The translations under genes and the position numbers were made by a program. A DNA stretch of 64,000 nt from Candidatus Kirkpatrickella diaphorinae (GTDB taxonomy: Bacteria; Pseudomonadota; Alphaproteobacteria; Acetobacterales; Acetobacteraceae), in contig NZ_CP107052.1 of NCBI RefSeq assembly GCF_025736875.1, forward strand, positions 1,878,501 to 1,942,500. Reading direction: 5' to 3'. Below the pieces are notes generated by a model. The model saw only the letters and a program-made list of their open reading frames with translations. It did no database searches and had not been told where the DNA came from. Shown piece after piece: positions 1 to 9,556 of this stretch. Numbering within the stretch: the first letter of the stretch is position 1; the number at the start of each line of letters is the position of its first letter.

Positions 1-212
1 AGAGGGCTGGGGCGCCCGATATAATGTTTGAAGTAATAATGAAGCTCTTCCCAGAATGTCGGGTCTTTTTTTGCCGCCTGATAGGTCGCGTCCAATGCCT
101 GCACGAGGGGCATAAGGGTTTCAGCGACAAACTGCCCGCCAAACGTCCCGAACCGACCGCGATCATCAGGGCCGTTTTTCAAGCTGTTCATGGAGGCGGC
201 AGGCGCTTGCAT
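1..212 (-). CDS. trpB: Tryptophan synthase beta subunit, N-terminal part (cut by window edge)
   Basis: PLP-dependent subunit that joins indole to L-serine in the last step of tryptophan synthesis, acting with TrpA in the cytoplasm. Only about the first 70 codons lie in the window. Translation from the ATG at 212 gives [17 protein letters not shown] (residues 19-35) and ends in YIGRPSPL, both hallmarks of the TrpB N-terminus. A Shine-Dalgarno AAAGGA lies 7 bases before the ATG, which fixes the start. htpG lies directly upstream on the same strand, so no trpF is adjacent on that side. The identification is secure although the catalytic lysine region is outside the window. Confidence 0.93.
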   Translation of the reverse strand, partial: MQAPAASMNSLKNGPDDRGRFGTFGGQFVAETLMPLVQALDATYQAAKKDPTFWEELHYYFKHYIGRPSP

Positions 213-318
213 TGATTGGTCCTTTAAACATCTTGCTCCATGGATGGGCAGCCCACCAAAGGCAGGCTGGGCCTTTATCGACCCAACTTCACCACCCTGC
301 AAGGCGCATTCAGTAAGA

Positions 319-345
319 AGATGGAGAGGAGTACCCCCTCCATCT
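319..345 (-). terminator. Hairpin downstream of htpG
   Basis: Perfect 8-bp inverted repeat (AGATGGAG / CTCCATCT) with an 11-base spacer, 15 bases past the htpG stop. On the minus strand it is followed by TCTTCTT-like bases, so it may be a weak intrinsic terminator separating htpG from trpB. Confidence 0.45.
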
Positions 346-359
346 CAGCGCTGACGGTT

Positions 360-2222
360 TCAGGCGGAGGCCGAAACCAGCATCGTCGTCAGTTTACGGA
401 TAAACGCCGAGGCATCCCCCAAGGGCTCCCCTTCATTGACGCGCGCCATATCGAGGAGGACGGCGGCGAAATCCTCAACGGACTCATCGCGATCTGCACG
501 TGCCGCCAGATTGCGGATCAGAGCGTGATGGGGGTTGATCTCTAAAATCGGCAATATGGCAGGCATAGCCTGACCGGATTGCCGCATCAAGCGCTGCATC
601 ATCATATCCGGACCGCCCTCGCTGGTGATGACGACGGCACTATCAACAAGCCGGTTCGTGCTTTTGACGTCCTTCACCCGGCCCTCAAGCGCCGCCTTCA
701 GCGCGGGAAGGAGTTTTTCCAGCGAAGCGGCCTCCCCCTCCGGCGTCGGTGCCGCGAACTTGTCGAGATCCCCATGGGTCTGGCTGATGGCGCGGAGGGT
801 CTTCTCTTTATAACTGCCGAGACGCTCCGGCCAGAAGCCATCCACCTGGTCAGAAAGCAGCAGGACCTCAATGCCGCGTGCGCGGAACCCTTCGAGCTGC
901 GCTGAATGGGCGAGACTTTCCACATTATCGCCCGTCAGGAAGTAAATATGCGCCTGCCCGTCTTTCATCCGTGCGACATAATCATCCAATGTGGTGGCAT
1001 CGTCCGAATATGTTGACCGGAACAGGGAAAGAGACGCGATCTCCTGACGATATTCAGCATCTTCCCAGATCCCTTCCTTCAGGACGGGGCCGAAATTCTC
1101 CCAGAAATTTTTGAAGCCCTCTTTATCTTCCGGCTTCGTGGCGCGCTGGCGGATCTCATTCAACACGCGTTTGGTCACGGCTTTGCGGATGCGCGTCAGG
1201 ACCGGCGTAGCTTGCAACATCTCGCGTGAGACGTTGAGTGGGAGATCCTCCGTATCCACAACCCCTTTGACAAAGCGCAGCCACGCTGGCAGGAGCCCCG
1301 CCTCATCCGTGATGAACATGCGTTTGACATGCAGATTCACTTTGCTCTCACGCGACGATTCCATGAAGTCAAAGGGCCGCGCACCGGGGATGAAGAGGAG
1401 CGCGGTAAATTCCGTCGCCCCCTCCGCCGACCAATGCATCGTCGTGTACGGTGCGTCAAACTGATGGGCGACGTGCCGATAGAACTCAGTATATTGCTCT
1501 TCCGTGATGTCGGATTTTGACTTGCGCCAGAGGGCCGTCCCCTCATTCGCGTCGGAGGTCTCCTCCCCATCCTGAAGTTTGATCGGCCAGGTGATGTGGT
1601 CTGCCCATTTCCGGATGATGCTTTTCAGGCGCCATGCATCGAGAAATTCCGCGGCATCTTCCTTCATGTGCAGCACGATATCCGTGCCCCCCGCCTCACG
1701 CGAGGCGGGGGAAATTTCGAAGCTGCCCTTCCCATCCGAGGACCATTGAAAAGCATCCGGCGCACCGGCTTTGCGGGAAATAACATCAACATGGTCCGCG
1801 ACCATAAAGGCGGCGTAGAAACCGACGCCGAACTGCCCGATCAGGCTCGGCCGGTCCTCCGGTTTTGCCGCGCTGAGCTTTTCCCCGAAGGCGCGCGTGC
1901 CTGATCGTGCAATGGTGCCGAGATTCTGCGCGAGTTCATCATGACTCATCCCCGCACCGACATCGCTGATCGTGAGGAGGCGCTTCTCCTTATCCGGCGC
2001 GATGCGGATGGACGCGCCATCCGGCAGGGCTTCAGATGGTGTCGTCAGCGCCTCGAAGCGGCGTTTATCAAGGGCATCCGCCGCATTCGCCACCAATTCC
2101 CGCAGGAATATTTCCCGTTCGGAATAAAGGGCGTGAACAACGAGGTCGAGAAGCCGACCTACTTCGGCACTGAAAGCGTGCTTCTCAACTCCGGATTGTG
2201 TGTCATGCGGCGTGTCGGTCAT
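360..2222 (-). CDS. htpG: Molecular chaperone HtpG (Hsp90 family)
   Basis: Cytosolic ATP-dependent chaperone of the Hsp90 family, 620 residues, close to the usual bacterial length. The N-terminal GHKL ATPase domain shows [12 protein letters not shown] (about residues 42-53) and the glycine-rich [11 protein letters not shown] (129-139). The middle domain carries the conserved [10 protein letters not shown]. One oddity is that the adenine-contacting DxGxG motif reads DVGAG (87-91), where most relatives have Asn after the Asp. The ATG at 2222 is chosen because AAAGAGGA sits just before it; an in-frame TTG at 2237 overlaps that site and is unlikely. It is transcribed alone or ahead of trpB. Confidence 0.97.
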   Translation of the reverse strand: MTDTPHDTQSGVEKHAFSAEVGRLLDLVVHALYSEREIFLRELVANAADALDKRRFEALTTPSEALPDGASIRIAPDKEKRLLTISDVGAGMSHDELAQNLGTIARSGTRAFGEKLSAAKPEDRPSLIGQFGVGFYAAFMVADHVDVISRKAGAPDAFQWSSDGKGSFEISPASREAGGTDIVLHMKEDAAEFLDAWRLKSIIRKWADHITWPIKLQDGEETSDANEGTALWRKSKSDITEEQYTEFYRHVAHQFDAPYTTMHWSAEGATEFTALLFIPGARPFDFMESSRESKVNLHVKRMFITDEAGLLPAWLRFVKGVVDTEDLPLNVSREMLQATPVLTRIRKAVTKRVLNEIRQRATKPEDKEGFKNFWENFGPVLKEGIWEDAEYRQEIASLSLFRSTYSDDATTLDDYVARMKDGQAHIYFLTGDNVESLAHSAQLEGFRARGIEVLLLSDQVDGFWPERLGSYKEKTLRAISQTHGDLDKFAAPTPEGEAASLEKLLPALKAALEGRVKDVKSTNRLVDSAVVITSEGGPDMMMQRLMRQSGQAMPAILPILEINPHHALIRNLAARADRDESVEDFAAVLLDMARVNEGEPLGDASAFIRKLTTMLVSASA

Positions 2223-2301
2223 GATGTCCTCTTTCAATCGCGTGGCTATGCACCAGCTTTCATGCGTTATTCTCGCGTCAGGTGGCGTGGCGCAACGGAT
2301 T

Positions 2302-2308
2302 TTTCAAG
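2302..2308 (-). promoter_or_regulatory. Possible heat-shock (sigma-32) -35 element of htpG
   Basis: The minus strand reads CTTGAAA about 80 bases before the htpG ATG, matching the sigma-32 -35 box. The -10 region (around 2283-2290, CGCCACGCC) matches only partly, so this is tentative. Confidence 0.3.
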
Positions 2309-2365
2309 GTCTGGACAGCGACGCAAACGCGGTTTGACAGGTTTTTTCCGTATAAAGAGGTCGCT

Positions 2366-3037
2366 TTACCCGTGATGCAGAATGCGCCAACCGTCACGAT
2401 CATTCCCGTCAATCTTAATGTCGCGATAATGCATCAGGATTTTATGGGGTGTCTGCATGGGTTTTTCATGCGTGGCGCCAATGACGACGACATCTGCGCC
2501 ACTGGCCTCGGCCGCCTGGATTCCCGCAGGCGCATCTTCAAAAATCAGGCAGTCGTCAATTTTGACACCTAATTTCTCGGCACCGAGCAGGAAGCAGTCC
2601 GGCGCCGGTTTGCCATGTTGAACGTCTTCCGCCGCAATCAGCAAGTCGGGCAGGGGCAGGCCGGCAACTGCAATACGCCTGAGGGCCAGGCGGCGCGGCG
2701 CCGACGTGACAACGGCCCAGGCGTGGCGCGGCAGGCTTTCCACGAATGCCTTGACCCCGGCAATCGCCTCGACACCCTCTGTATCCTCCAATTCCTGCGC
2801 CGTGATCCAGTCAGCTTCCTGCTGCGGGTCAATGCCGGGCAGATTTTGTTCCCGGATGGTTTCACAAGTGCGTTTACCATGGATCGTGGGCAGAAACGCC
2901 GCGACATCCAACCCATGACGCGCCGCCCATCGTCCCCAGACACGCTCGGCCGCGATGATCGATGTCAGGAGTGTGCCATCCATATCGAATAGAAATCCGC
3001 GATAAGGTTTGGGTCCGTATAAATTTTCAACGCGCAT
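2366..3037 (-). CDS. HAD-family phosphatase, sugar-phosphatase type
   Basis: Haloacid dehalogenase superfamily hydrolase of 223 residues, likely a phosphatase of small sugar or polyol phosphates. Motif I is FLFDMDGTLL (nucleophile Asp18, acid Asp20). Motif II is VVTSAP, the motif III lysine lies in HGKPAPDCFLL, and motif IV is IFEDAPAGIQAA. The helical cap between motifs I and II places it in subclass I with the beta-phosphoglucomutase and glycerol-phosphatase types. The start at 3037 follows GAGGAGA; a longer frame to 3094 lacks such a site. Substrate cannot be read from the sequence. Confidence 0.85.
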   Translation of the reverse strand: MRVENLYGPKPYRGFLFDMDGTLLTSIIAAERVWGRWAARHGLDVAAFLPTIHGKRTCETIREQNLPGIDPQQEADWITAQELEDTEGVEAIAGVKAFVESLPRHAWAVVTSAPRRLALRRIAVAGLPLPDLLIAAEDVQHGKPAPDCFLLGAEKLGVKIDDCLIFEDAPAGIQAAEASGADVVVIGATHEKPMQTPHKILMHYRDIKIDGNDRDGWRILHHG

Positions 3038-3269
3038 CTTTCTCTCCTCAAAGCCGGTGCGACATGATCTGACCCGGCGCGACCAGCCTGACATGCGGCC
3101 GTGTTTGCCGGATATTTATCCTTTGTTTTTGCTGAAGTTTCAAATCAGCGTCACGCGCATCGTTAAAATTTCATTTTGATATTGCATCGAATCGCGGGAA
3201 ATGCATTCTATGAAAATGCCGCGATGATGATCGGGCGCGCTTTTCCGGCCATGTGAAGGACCATTTCTT

Positions 3270-4523
3270 ATGAAGTTTTCGGGCGGCCTTAAATATTGCG
3301 TTATCGTAACAATAACCTTCCTCAGCGTGGTTTCCTTCGCCCCGGTCTCCCGCGCCGACATCCATGTTTTTGCGCACGCGCCGAATAGGTGGCTCCGGGA
3401 TGTCACGCTTCAGGGCTTGATGGAAGGGGGGATCATGGCCAACCTGGCGCGTCCCGCCAGCGGCATTAATTTCGGCGATTTTCTCGCGGATCACGCCAAT
3501 CAGGCCCAGTTGAATCAGGTCAGTCTGACGCTGTCCCGCGCCTTGGATGACGCCGTGCAGAAATATCAGATCGGCTTCGTCATTCAGGGCCTTTACGGGT
3601 CGGATGCGCGTTACTACCATCTGCTGGGCGTGTCGGATCACATGACATCGGACCGATATCAGTTGATCCCGGCCCAGGCGCATCTGGATGTCCATCTTCC
3701 ATGGGTGACGCCGCACGGGGTCGATCTTAATCTCGGTATTCTTCAGGCCCCGATGGGGGTTGAAGTTCTGGATCCCTCGGCGCGGCCTTTCTATACGCTC
3801 GCTTACACATCGCAATATTCCGTGCCGTTTGAGCATCTGGGGGCGATGGCGCATTGGCATGTCACCTCCGATCTCGATATTCATTTCGGGATTGATACGG
3901 GCAATCAGTCCACCTGGGGGCGCAATGCAAGTAATACCAGCATGGCGGGATATCTGGGATTTACGCTTGCGGGCCTCGCCCATGGTAAAATGACAATCAA
4001 TGGCTTGTCGCGCCTCGGGCCGGAGGATTCGGTCAATGCGTTAGGGATCCGGGCGGATAGCGCGCAGCGTTATTGGAATGACCTTTCCGTCCGTTATGAC
4101 GTCAATGATCGCCTCTCCCTCACAGGGGAACTCAATTTCCTGCATGATGTCGGCCTGCGGGCGGAGGCTTATAGCTTTGTCTCCTTCCTGAGTTACAAAA
4201 TTTCACCGAACCTCTCTCTCAATTACCGCGGCGAAATCTATCGCGATAATGGCGGAGCGTTTGTCGTGAGCTTTCTGAATAATCGCGCCTACATGAATGC
4301 CTTTCTCAATAATTACGCGCCTGCTGAAACCGCGCCGCCGACAACTTACGGTGCGCTGACGCTCGGCCTGACGTACCGCCCCCCTGTCCTGAAAAATCTG
4401 CGCGTCTTCGCTTTGCGACCGGAGATCAGGTTTGACCGCTCCCTGAACGGGACGTCCCCTTTCAATGCGGGGCGGAATGCCGGCATGTTCACCTTCGGCG
4501 GCGATGCCATGATCGGGTTCTGA
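3270..4523 (+). CDS. Outer-membrane beta-barrel porin, BBP2 (OmpL-like) type
   Basis: Predicted outer-membrane channel of 417 residues. A signal peptide spans about residues 1-29 (hydrophobic stretch, then VSRA before DIHV). The rest is made of alternating amphipathic strands rich in Tyr, Asn and Gly and ends in Phe, as expected for a BAM-assembled barrel. The pattern (LGILQAPMGVEVLDPS, then TSQYSVPFEHLGAMAHW) resembles the putative beta-barrel porin-2 family, but this is from memory. AAGGA lies about 10 bases before the ATG. It precedes a TonB-dependent receptor on the same strand. The transported substrate is unknown. Confidence 0.75.
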   Translation: MKFSGGLKYCVIVTITFLSVVSFAPVSRADIHVFAHAPNRWLRDVTLQGLMEGGIMANLARPASGINFGDFLADHANQAQLNQVSLTLSRALDDAVQKYQIGFVIQGLYGSDARYYHLLGVSDHMTSDRYQLIPAQAHLDVHLPWVTPHGVDLNLGILQAPMGVEVLDPSARPFYTLAYTSQYSVPFEHLGAMAHWHVTSDLDIHFGIDTGNQSTWGRNASNTSMAGYLGFTLAGLAHGKMTINGLSRLGPEDSVNALGIRADSAQRYWNDLSVRYDVNDRLSLTGELNFLHDVGLRAEAYSFVSFLSYKISPNLSLNYRGEIYRDNGGAFVVSFLNNRAYMNAFLNNYAPAETAPPTTYGALTLGLTYRPPVLKNLRVFALRPEIRFDRSLNGTSPFNAGRNAGMFTFGGDAMIGF

Positions 4524-4656
4524 ATAAGCGGGGTGGTGGGCGTGCCCATGGCAAGTTCGCCACAGTGCCCCGCATTAAACGATATGGGTGAGTTGATCGC
4601 ATAAAAGCACTGCTGCATAAGTTGGATATTAACGATCCACTAAACAGAGTCGTGCA

Positions 4657-6870
4657 ATGACCTTCATCGCTTCCCAACGATCCCAAATGCTCTGGCCCCT
4701 GATCAGCATCGTGGTTTGCGGTGACCTCGCCCATGCGGAGGAGCGGCCCTCTTTCCGGCCCCGCCATCGAGATGATCACTCATCCATGCAGCGCCGACAT
4801 CAAGCGGAAGAAAAGGCGCCAGTAGCAACGCTGCCCCCCGGGAACAAGTCGGCGCTGGAGGCTAAAGGGGAGGAGCGGGTACAGGTTCGGGCGCGGGCAT
4901 CGCTTGTCGATAATGGTGCGCTCGGCAACCGGCGCATCCTGGATCTGCCCTACTCCGTCACGGTCATCAACGAGGCCAGCCTGAAGAACCGTCAGGTTAA
5001 ATCACTGGGGCGCGTTTTTGAGAATGATGGGTCGGTCGTCCGTCTGGGCGACACATATTCCATGAACGCCTATTCCCTCAATGTGCGCGGCATCCCGCTT
5101 GACGATTATAATGGTTATAAGATTAACGGCACACCGTTTTTCATGACGACGGTTGAACTCCCGGTTGAAAGTTTTGAGTCGATCCAGCTCCTCAAAGGGG
5201 CTTCCGGGTTCATGTACGGGTTCAACGCGCCTGGCGGGATCGCCAATTTTGTCACGAAGAAGCCGACGGAACGGCGGACCTTGTCAGTCGATATCGGCTA
5301 TAGCGCCAACGCCGTCATGTTGCAGCATCTCGATGTGGGAGGCCGGTTTTTCAGGAATGATATCGTGGGTTACCGTCTCAACCTCACGCATGAGGAGGGG
5401 CCAACCTATAACGGGTCCCATCTCAAACGTTATTCCGGTTCTCTCTCCACCGATGTCAGGCTCACGCATAACCTGACCTGGACGGCGGATGCGCTCTATC
5501 AGAGCCGCGTCATTAACCAGGGAATCCAGAATTTTTACATCGCTGATCCATCATCCTTCGGAAAGGGGCCGCTCCCCCCCGCGATCAGTGGACATAAAAA
5601 CCTGACGGTCAATCCCGGCACGTTTTTCACGTCGCACACGATTTTCCTCGGCACGGGGTTGAAATGGCATATTCGTGACAGCTGGAATCTGCGCACTGAT
5701 TACAGCCATAGTCGGGATTACCGGCGCTATAAGGGTGAATGGATGCCGCTTCAGGATCGAAGCGGTAATTACGACGCGCTTTTACGCACCAATCCCGGCA
5801 GTTGGGCCGCCTATAACCAGACACAGGTGATTTTAACGGGGCAGGTCGCAACCGGCGCCTGGCGCCATCACGTGACGGCCGGGATCGCCTGGCAGGGGTT
5901 GGAGAAATTCCTCCCTTATGACTTTAAAACGATCAATCTCGGGATGCAGAATCTCTATCGCCCCATTCTGCCTCGAACCTGGCAGGGATCGTTCAACACG
6001 GCGACATACCGCACCTACCACTCGGACCAGACCGGGTTTTTCCTCAGTGACACATTGGATTTCAGCCCGCAATGGTCCCTGCTCGCCGGATTGCGTTACA
6101 CGATTTTCGGCCAGAAAAGTTGGGATGCCAAGCAAATCTCAACGTCCGAGCGTGCCCATCCGCTGACCCCGACTGTCGCCCTGCTCTATCATCCGTGGCG
6201 GAATACGACCTTTTATGTGAGTTACGTCCAGGCATTGGAGAGCGGCGGCACGGTTGCGACGAATTACGTCAATGCTTTCGCCAACCTGCCCCCCATCCGG
6301 TCAGATCAAGTGGAACTCGGGGCGAAAATCGATCGGAAAAAATGGTCAATGACCGCCGCGCTTTATCAGATCACGCGGGGTGCCCAATATGCCAATGCGC
6401 AGAATGTCTTCGTATCTGATGGGTCAACGACCTATTGCGGTGCGGAGTGGGCGGCCAAATGGCGTCTCCCCGCGGGGTTTGTGCTGTCAGATAGTATCGG
6501 GATGGAATATGGGCGTTACACAAGGGCCGACCCCGGTATCGTTGGGAACGCGATTGAAGGTGTCCCGACCGTGCAGAATATGTTCACGCTCCATAAGGGC
6601 TTTGCGTATCTCCCGGGATTTTCGGTTGAGGCGGAGGTGCATCACACGTCGTCAATGTGGGGGGACAGCCGTAATCTTTATAAAGTGCCGCATTATACCC
6701 TTCTGAACCTCCGGGCGCGCTACGATATGGATGTGGCGCGCCATCATGTGTCGTTACAGGCAGAAATGGATAACGTGCAGAACCTGAATTATTGGGGGTT
6801 TCTACAGACGGATTATCTTTTTGTCGGGATGCCACGCACGATCTTCCTGAATGCGCGGTTTTCATTGTAA
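4657..6870 (+). CDS. TonB-dependent outer-membrane receptor, siderophore type
   Basis: Ligand-gated outer-membrane transporter of 737 residues, energised by TonB-ExbBD. A signal peptide ends near AHA (about residue 27). A TonB-box-like stretch ERVQVRA is at 73-79. The plug domain begins at RRILDLPYSVTVI and contains the typical LNVRGI, SIQLLKGASGFMYG and PGGIANFVTKKP segments. The remaining residues form the 22-strand barrel ending in FSL. The plug style fits ferric-siderophore receptors such as FhuE or FpvA. An exported M3 peptidase follows after 41 bases, so uptake of a peptide-like ligand is possible. Confidence 0.92.
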   Translation: MTFIASQRSQMLWPLISIVVCGDLAHAEERPSFRPRHRDDHSSMQRRHQAEEKAPVATLPPGNKSALEAKGEERVQVRARASLVDNGALGNRRILDLPYSVTVINEASLKNRQVKSLGRVFENDGSVVRLGDTYSMNAYSLNVRGIPLDDYNGYKINGTPFFMTTVELPVESFESIQLLKGASGFMYGFNAPGGIANFVTKKPTERRTLSVDIGYSANAVMLQHLDVGGRFFRNDIVGYRLNLTHEEGPTYNGSHLKRYSGSLSTDVRLTHNLTWTADALYQSRVINQGIQNFYIADPSSFGKGPLPPAISGHKNLTVNPGTFFTSHTIFLGTGLKWHIRDSWNLRTDYSHSRDYRRYKGEWMPLQDRSGNYDALLRTNPGSWAAYNQTQVILTGQVATGAWRHHVTAGIAWQGLEKFLPYDFKTINLGMQNLYRPILPRTWQGSFNTATYRTYHSDQTGFFLSDTLDFSPQWSLLAGLRYTIFGQKSWDAKQISTSERAHPLTPTVALLYHPWRNTTFYVSYVQALESGGTVATNYVNAFANLPPIRSDQVELGAKIDRKKWSMTAALYQITRGAQYANAQNVFVSDGSTTYCGAEWAAKWRLPAGFVLSDSIGMEYGRYTRADPGIVGNAIEGVPTVQNMFTLHKGFAYLPGFSVEAEVHHTSSMWGDSRNLYKVPHYTLLNLRARYDMDVARHHVSLQAEMDNVQNLNYWGFLQTDYLFVGMPRTIFLNARFSL

Positions 6871-6911
6871 GCTCGACCCTGCTGTAACCAACAAAAGAGG
6901 AAGGGATCAAA

Positions 6912-9029
6912 ATGGGTATCCTCCACCCGCGCCACATGGCCGGTGCATTTGCCGTTCTCGCGCTTATGGGGAGCAGTGCCCTGGCGCGCACGAATCCTCT
7001 CCTTCAACCCAGCACTCTTCCCTATGAAGCGCCGCGTTTCGACCTGATCACCGATGCGGATTTCCCGCCGGCTTTTGAGCAGGGGATGCAGGAGCAGAAT
7101 AACGAGATCCACGCCATCACCGCCAACCCGGATCGCCCGGATTTCGTCAATACGATTGAAGCGCTTGAGCGCGCCGGGAGCACGCTGCACCGCGTCGATA
7201 TGACGTTTGATAATCTTTACAGCGCCAACAGCAACCCGCGCCTCGACGCCATCAAGACAAAGTTTGCGCCCCTCCTCACGCAGCATGAGGATGAAATTTA
7301 TCTCAACACCGCGCTTTTCAATCGCGTGGCGACCGTCTTTCATAAGCGCAACAGCCTGGACCTGACGCAGGAGCAGATGCATGTCCTGACGGAGTGGTAT
7401 CATCGTTTCCTCCATGCCGGTGCCTCATTGTCATCGCGGGAAAAGACCCGCCTGAAAGATCTGAACAGCAAGCTCTCTGTCCTTGAATCATCTTTCCAGC
7501 AAAAGCTGGTGGCCGCGACCAAAGCGGCGGGGCTTGTCGTCGATGTTGAGAAGAAACTCAGCGGCCTCGACGCAAATGCGTTGAGCACGGCATATAATGC
7601 GGCAGGGGCGGCGGGGCATAAAGGGCGGTGGCTTTTGCCGCTTCAGAATACGACACAGCAGCCGTCGCTTGCCGTCCTGAAAGATCGTGAGACGCGCCAC
7701 GCTCTCTTTGAGAAGAGCTGGACGCGTGCGGAACAGAATGATGGCAATGACACGCGCGCGCTGATCGTGCGCATCGCGCACCTCCGGGCCGAAAAGGCGC
7801 GGCTGCTCGGCTTCAGGAATTACGCCGCTTATCAGTTGGAAAATCAGATGGCCAGAACGCCGGAAGCGGCGAATGACTTCATGAACCAACTTGTCGCGCC
7901 GACCCGCGCCGCGCAGGATGAGGAGGAGCAGGCCCTCACGCAATTGATACAGGCGGAAGGCAGCACGTTCAGCCTCGCGCCTTGGGACTGGGATTTTTAC
8001 GCGGATAAATTACGTCGGAAAACGCTGGGCTATAGTGAGGATGATCTCAAACCTTATTTTGAGCTGAAGACCGTGCTTGAAGACGGGGTTTTCTACGCCG
8101 CGACATCGTTGTACGGCATCACTTTCAATCAGCGCCATGATATTCCGGTCTATCAATCCGACGTGGTGGTTTATGAGGTGCGCGATAAGGATGATGCGCC
8201 TCTCGGGCTGATGTATTTCGACTATTTTGCGCGCGACAATAAATTTGGCGGCGCATGGATGTCGAATTTCGTGGAGCAATCGAAGCTTCTGAAGCAGAAA
8301 CCCGTCATTTATAATGTCGGCAATTTCGTCAAGGCAGCGCCGGGCCAGCCGCAATTGATCACGTTCGATGATGTGATCACGATGTTTCATGAGTTCGGGC
8401 ACGCTTTGCACGGACTCTTCGCCGATCAGGTTTACCCTTCCGTTTCCGGCGCAAACGTCGCGCGCGACTTTGTGGAGTTTCCGTCGCAATTTAACGAAAA
8501 CTGGGCGCTTTACCCCAAAGTCTTCGCCCATTATGCCCGCCATTACCAGACCGGCGCGACCATGCCTGAGTCATTGCAGAAAAAACTGTTTGACGCACGT
8601 CATTTCAATGCGGGTCACCGCTTGGGTGAAGTCGTATCCGCCGCTATGCTGGATATGAAGTGGCACACCATGTCGCCTAATCGCAAAATCAAGGATGTTG
8701 ATCGGTTCGAAAGCAACATGCTGGAAAAAAGCGGGCTCGACACGGCCCATGTGCCACCGCGTTATCGCAGCTCCTACTTCCTGCATATTTGGGGGAATGG
8801 ATATCAGGCCGGTTACTACGCTTATCTCTGGACCCAGATGCTGGACCATGACGCTTTTGACTGGTTCAGGAAGCATGGCGGTTTGACGCGGGCGAATGGC
8901 CAGCGCTTCCGGGACCTCGTGCTCTCCCGTGGTCATACGGAGGATTACGACGCGATGTTTGAAGCCTTCACGGGTCATTCGCCCGACATCAAGCCCATGC
9001 TCGACTTTTACGGGCTGAGAGCGGATTGA
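6912..9029 (+). CDS. Exported M3-family zinc metallopeptidase (Dcp-like dipeptidyl carboxypeptidase)
   Basis: Zinc peptidase of family M3, 705 residues, similar in length to E. coli Dcp (about 680). The catalytic HEFGHALHG begins at His493, and the downstream helix with Glu of the zinc site and the HxGxxYxxYxW-type segment (WGNGYQAGYYAYLW) are present. Unlike cytoplasmic Dcp it begins with a clear signal peptide (residues 1-25, hydrophobic core then SSALA), so it should act in the periplasm on short peptides. GAGGAAGGGA precedes the ATG. It lies 41 bases after the TonB receptor, suggesting co-transcription. Confidence 0.9.
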   Translation: MGILHPRHMAGAFAVLALMGSSALARTNPLLQPSTLPYEAPRFDLITDADFPPAFEQGMQEQNNEIHAITANPDRPDFVNTIEALERAGSTLHRVDMTFDNLYSANSNPRLDAIKTKFAPLLTQHEDEIYLNTALFNRVATVFHKRNSLDLTQEQMHVLTEWYHRFLHAGASLSSREKTRLKDLNSKLSVLESSFQQKLVAATKAAGLVVDVEKKLSGLDANALSTAYNAAGAAGHKGRWLLPLQNTTQQPSLAVLKDRETRHALFEKSWTRAEQNDGNDTRALIVRIAHLRAEKARLLGFRNYAAYQLENQMARTPEAANDFMNQLVAPTRAAQDEEEQALTQLIQAEGSTFSLAPWDWDFYADKLRRKTLGYSEDDLKPYFELKTVLEDGVFYAATSLYGITFNQRHDIPVYQSDVVVYEVRDKDDAPLGLMYFDYFARDNKFGGAWMSNFVEQSKLLKQKPVIYNVGNFVKAAPGQPQLITFDDVITMFHEFGHALHGLFADQVYPSVSGANVARDFVEFPSQFNENWALYPKVFAHYARHYQTGATMPESLQKKLFDARHFNAGHRLGEVVSAAMLDMKWHTMSPNRKIKDVDRFESNMLEKSGLDTAHVPPRYRSSYFLHIWGNGYQAGYYAYLWTQMLDHDAFDWFRKHGGLTRANGQRFRDLVLSRGHTEDYDAMFEAFTGHSPDIKPMLDFYGLRAD

Positions 9030-9223
9030 TCATCCATCTGCGATCTGCAAGGGGTGCGCTGCGCGGTCATGATAAAGATAACGCAGTCGCGCCGCCCTCA
9101 ACCCTGTCGACGACGTGCGCAGCACGCGCATCAGGAGGGAAAGCCTCAGATGAGGGTTTAAATTGCAGTTTACCTTCTTATTTATGACGGGAGAGTTCAA
9201 ACAGGCGCGTCACGCGAAGGACG

Positions 9224-9493
9224 ATGAGGTTCGGAAAGAAGGTTGAGTTTGAGGGGTTATACCCGGTCCGAAGCGGCCACGGCATGGCGCAAGCCGGGCC
9301 TCACGCAGAAGGGGGCGGCCGTGACGATCTCCTCATCCTGTCAGACTTGGCAGGATTGGGAGAGTGGGATGCGGCATATGCACCCCGCCTTCTGGGCGTT
9401 GACTCGTTTGAAAACCGGGCGAACCGCGCTTGGCTCTTTTTAATCAGGATGCTTGCCGAACCGGGATGCGGCGCGCGTGTCTCACGCGTCTGA
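9224..9493 (+). CDS. Hypothetical small protein (89 aa), uncertain
   Basis: This frame lies in the 527-base gap between the M3 peptidase and the aldo/keto reductase. A Shine-Dalgarno-like GAAGGA stands 2 bases before the ATG. The protein has no recognisable motif, signal or membrane segment. Composition (DLLILSDLAGLGEWDAAY) is plausible for a soluble protein, but a second overlapping frame of 66 codons is also open, so it may be fortuitous. The rest of the gap shows no promoter or hairpin I would defend. Confidence 0.3.
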   Translation: MRFGKKVEFEGLYPVRSGHGMAQAGPHAEGGGRDDLLILSDLAGLGEWDAAYAPRLLGVDSFENRANRAWLFLIRMLAEPGCGARVSRV

Positions 9494-9556
9494 ACATCCC
9501 CGCGCTGACAGGCACGAGATTTCACATGACTTGCAAAAGACGACAAGGAGGCTTTT

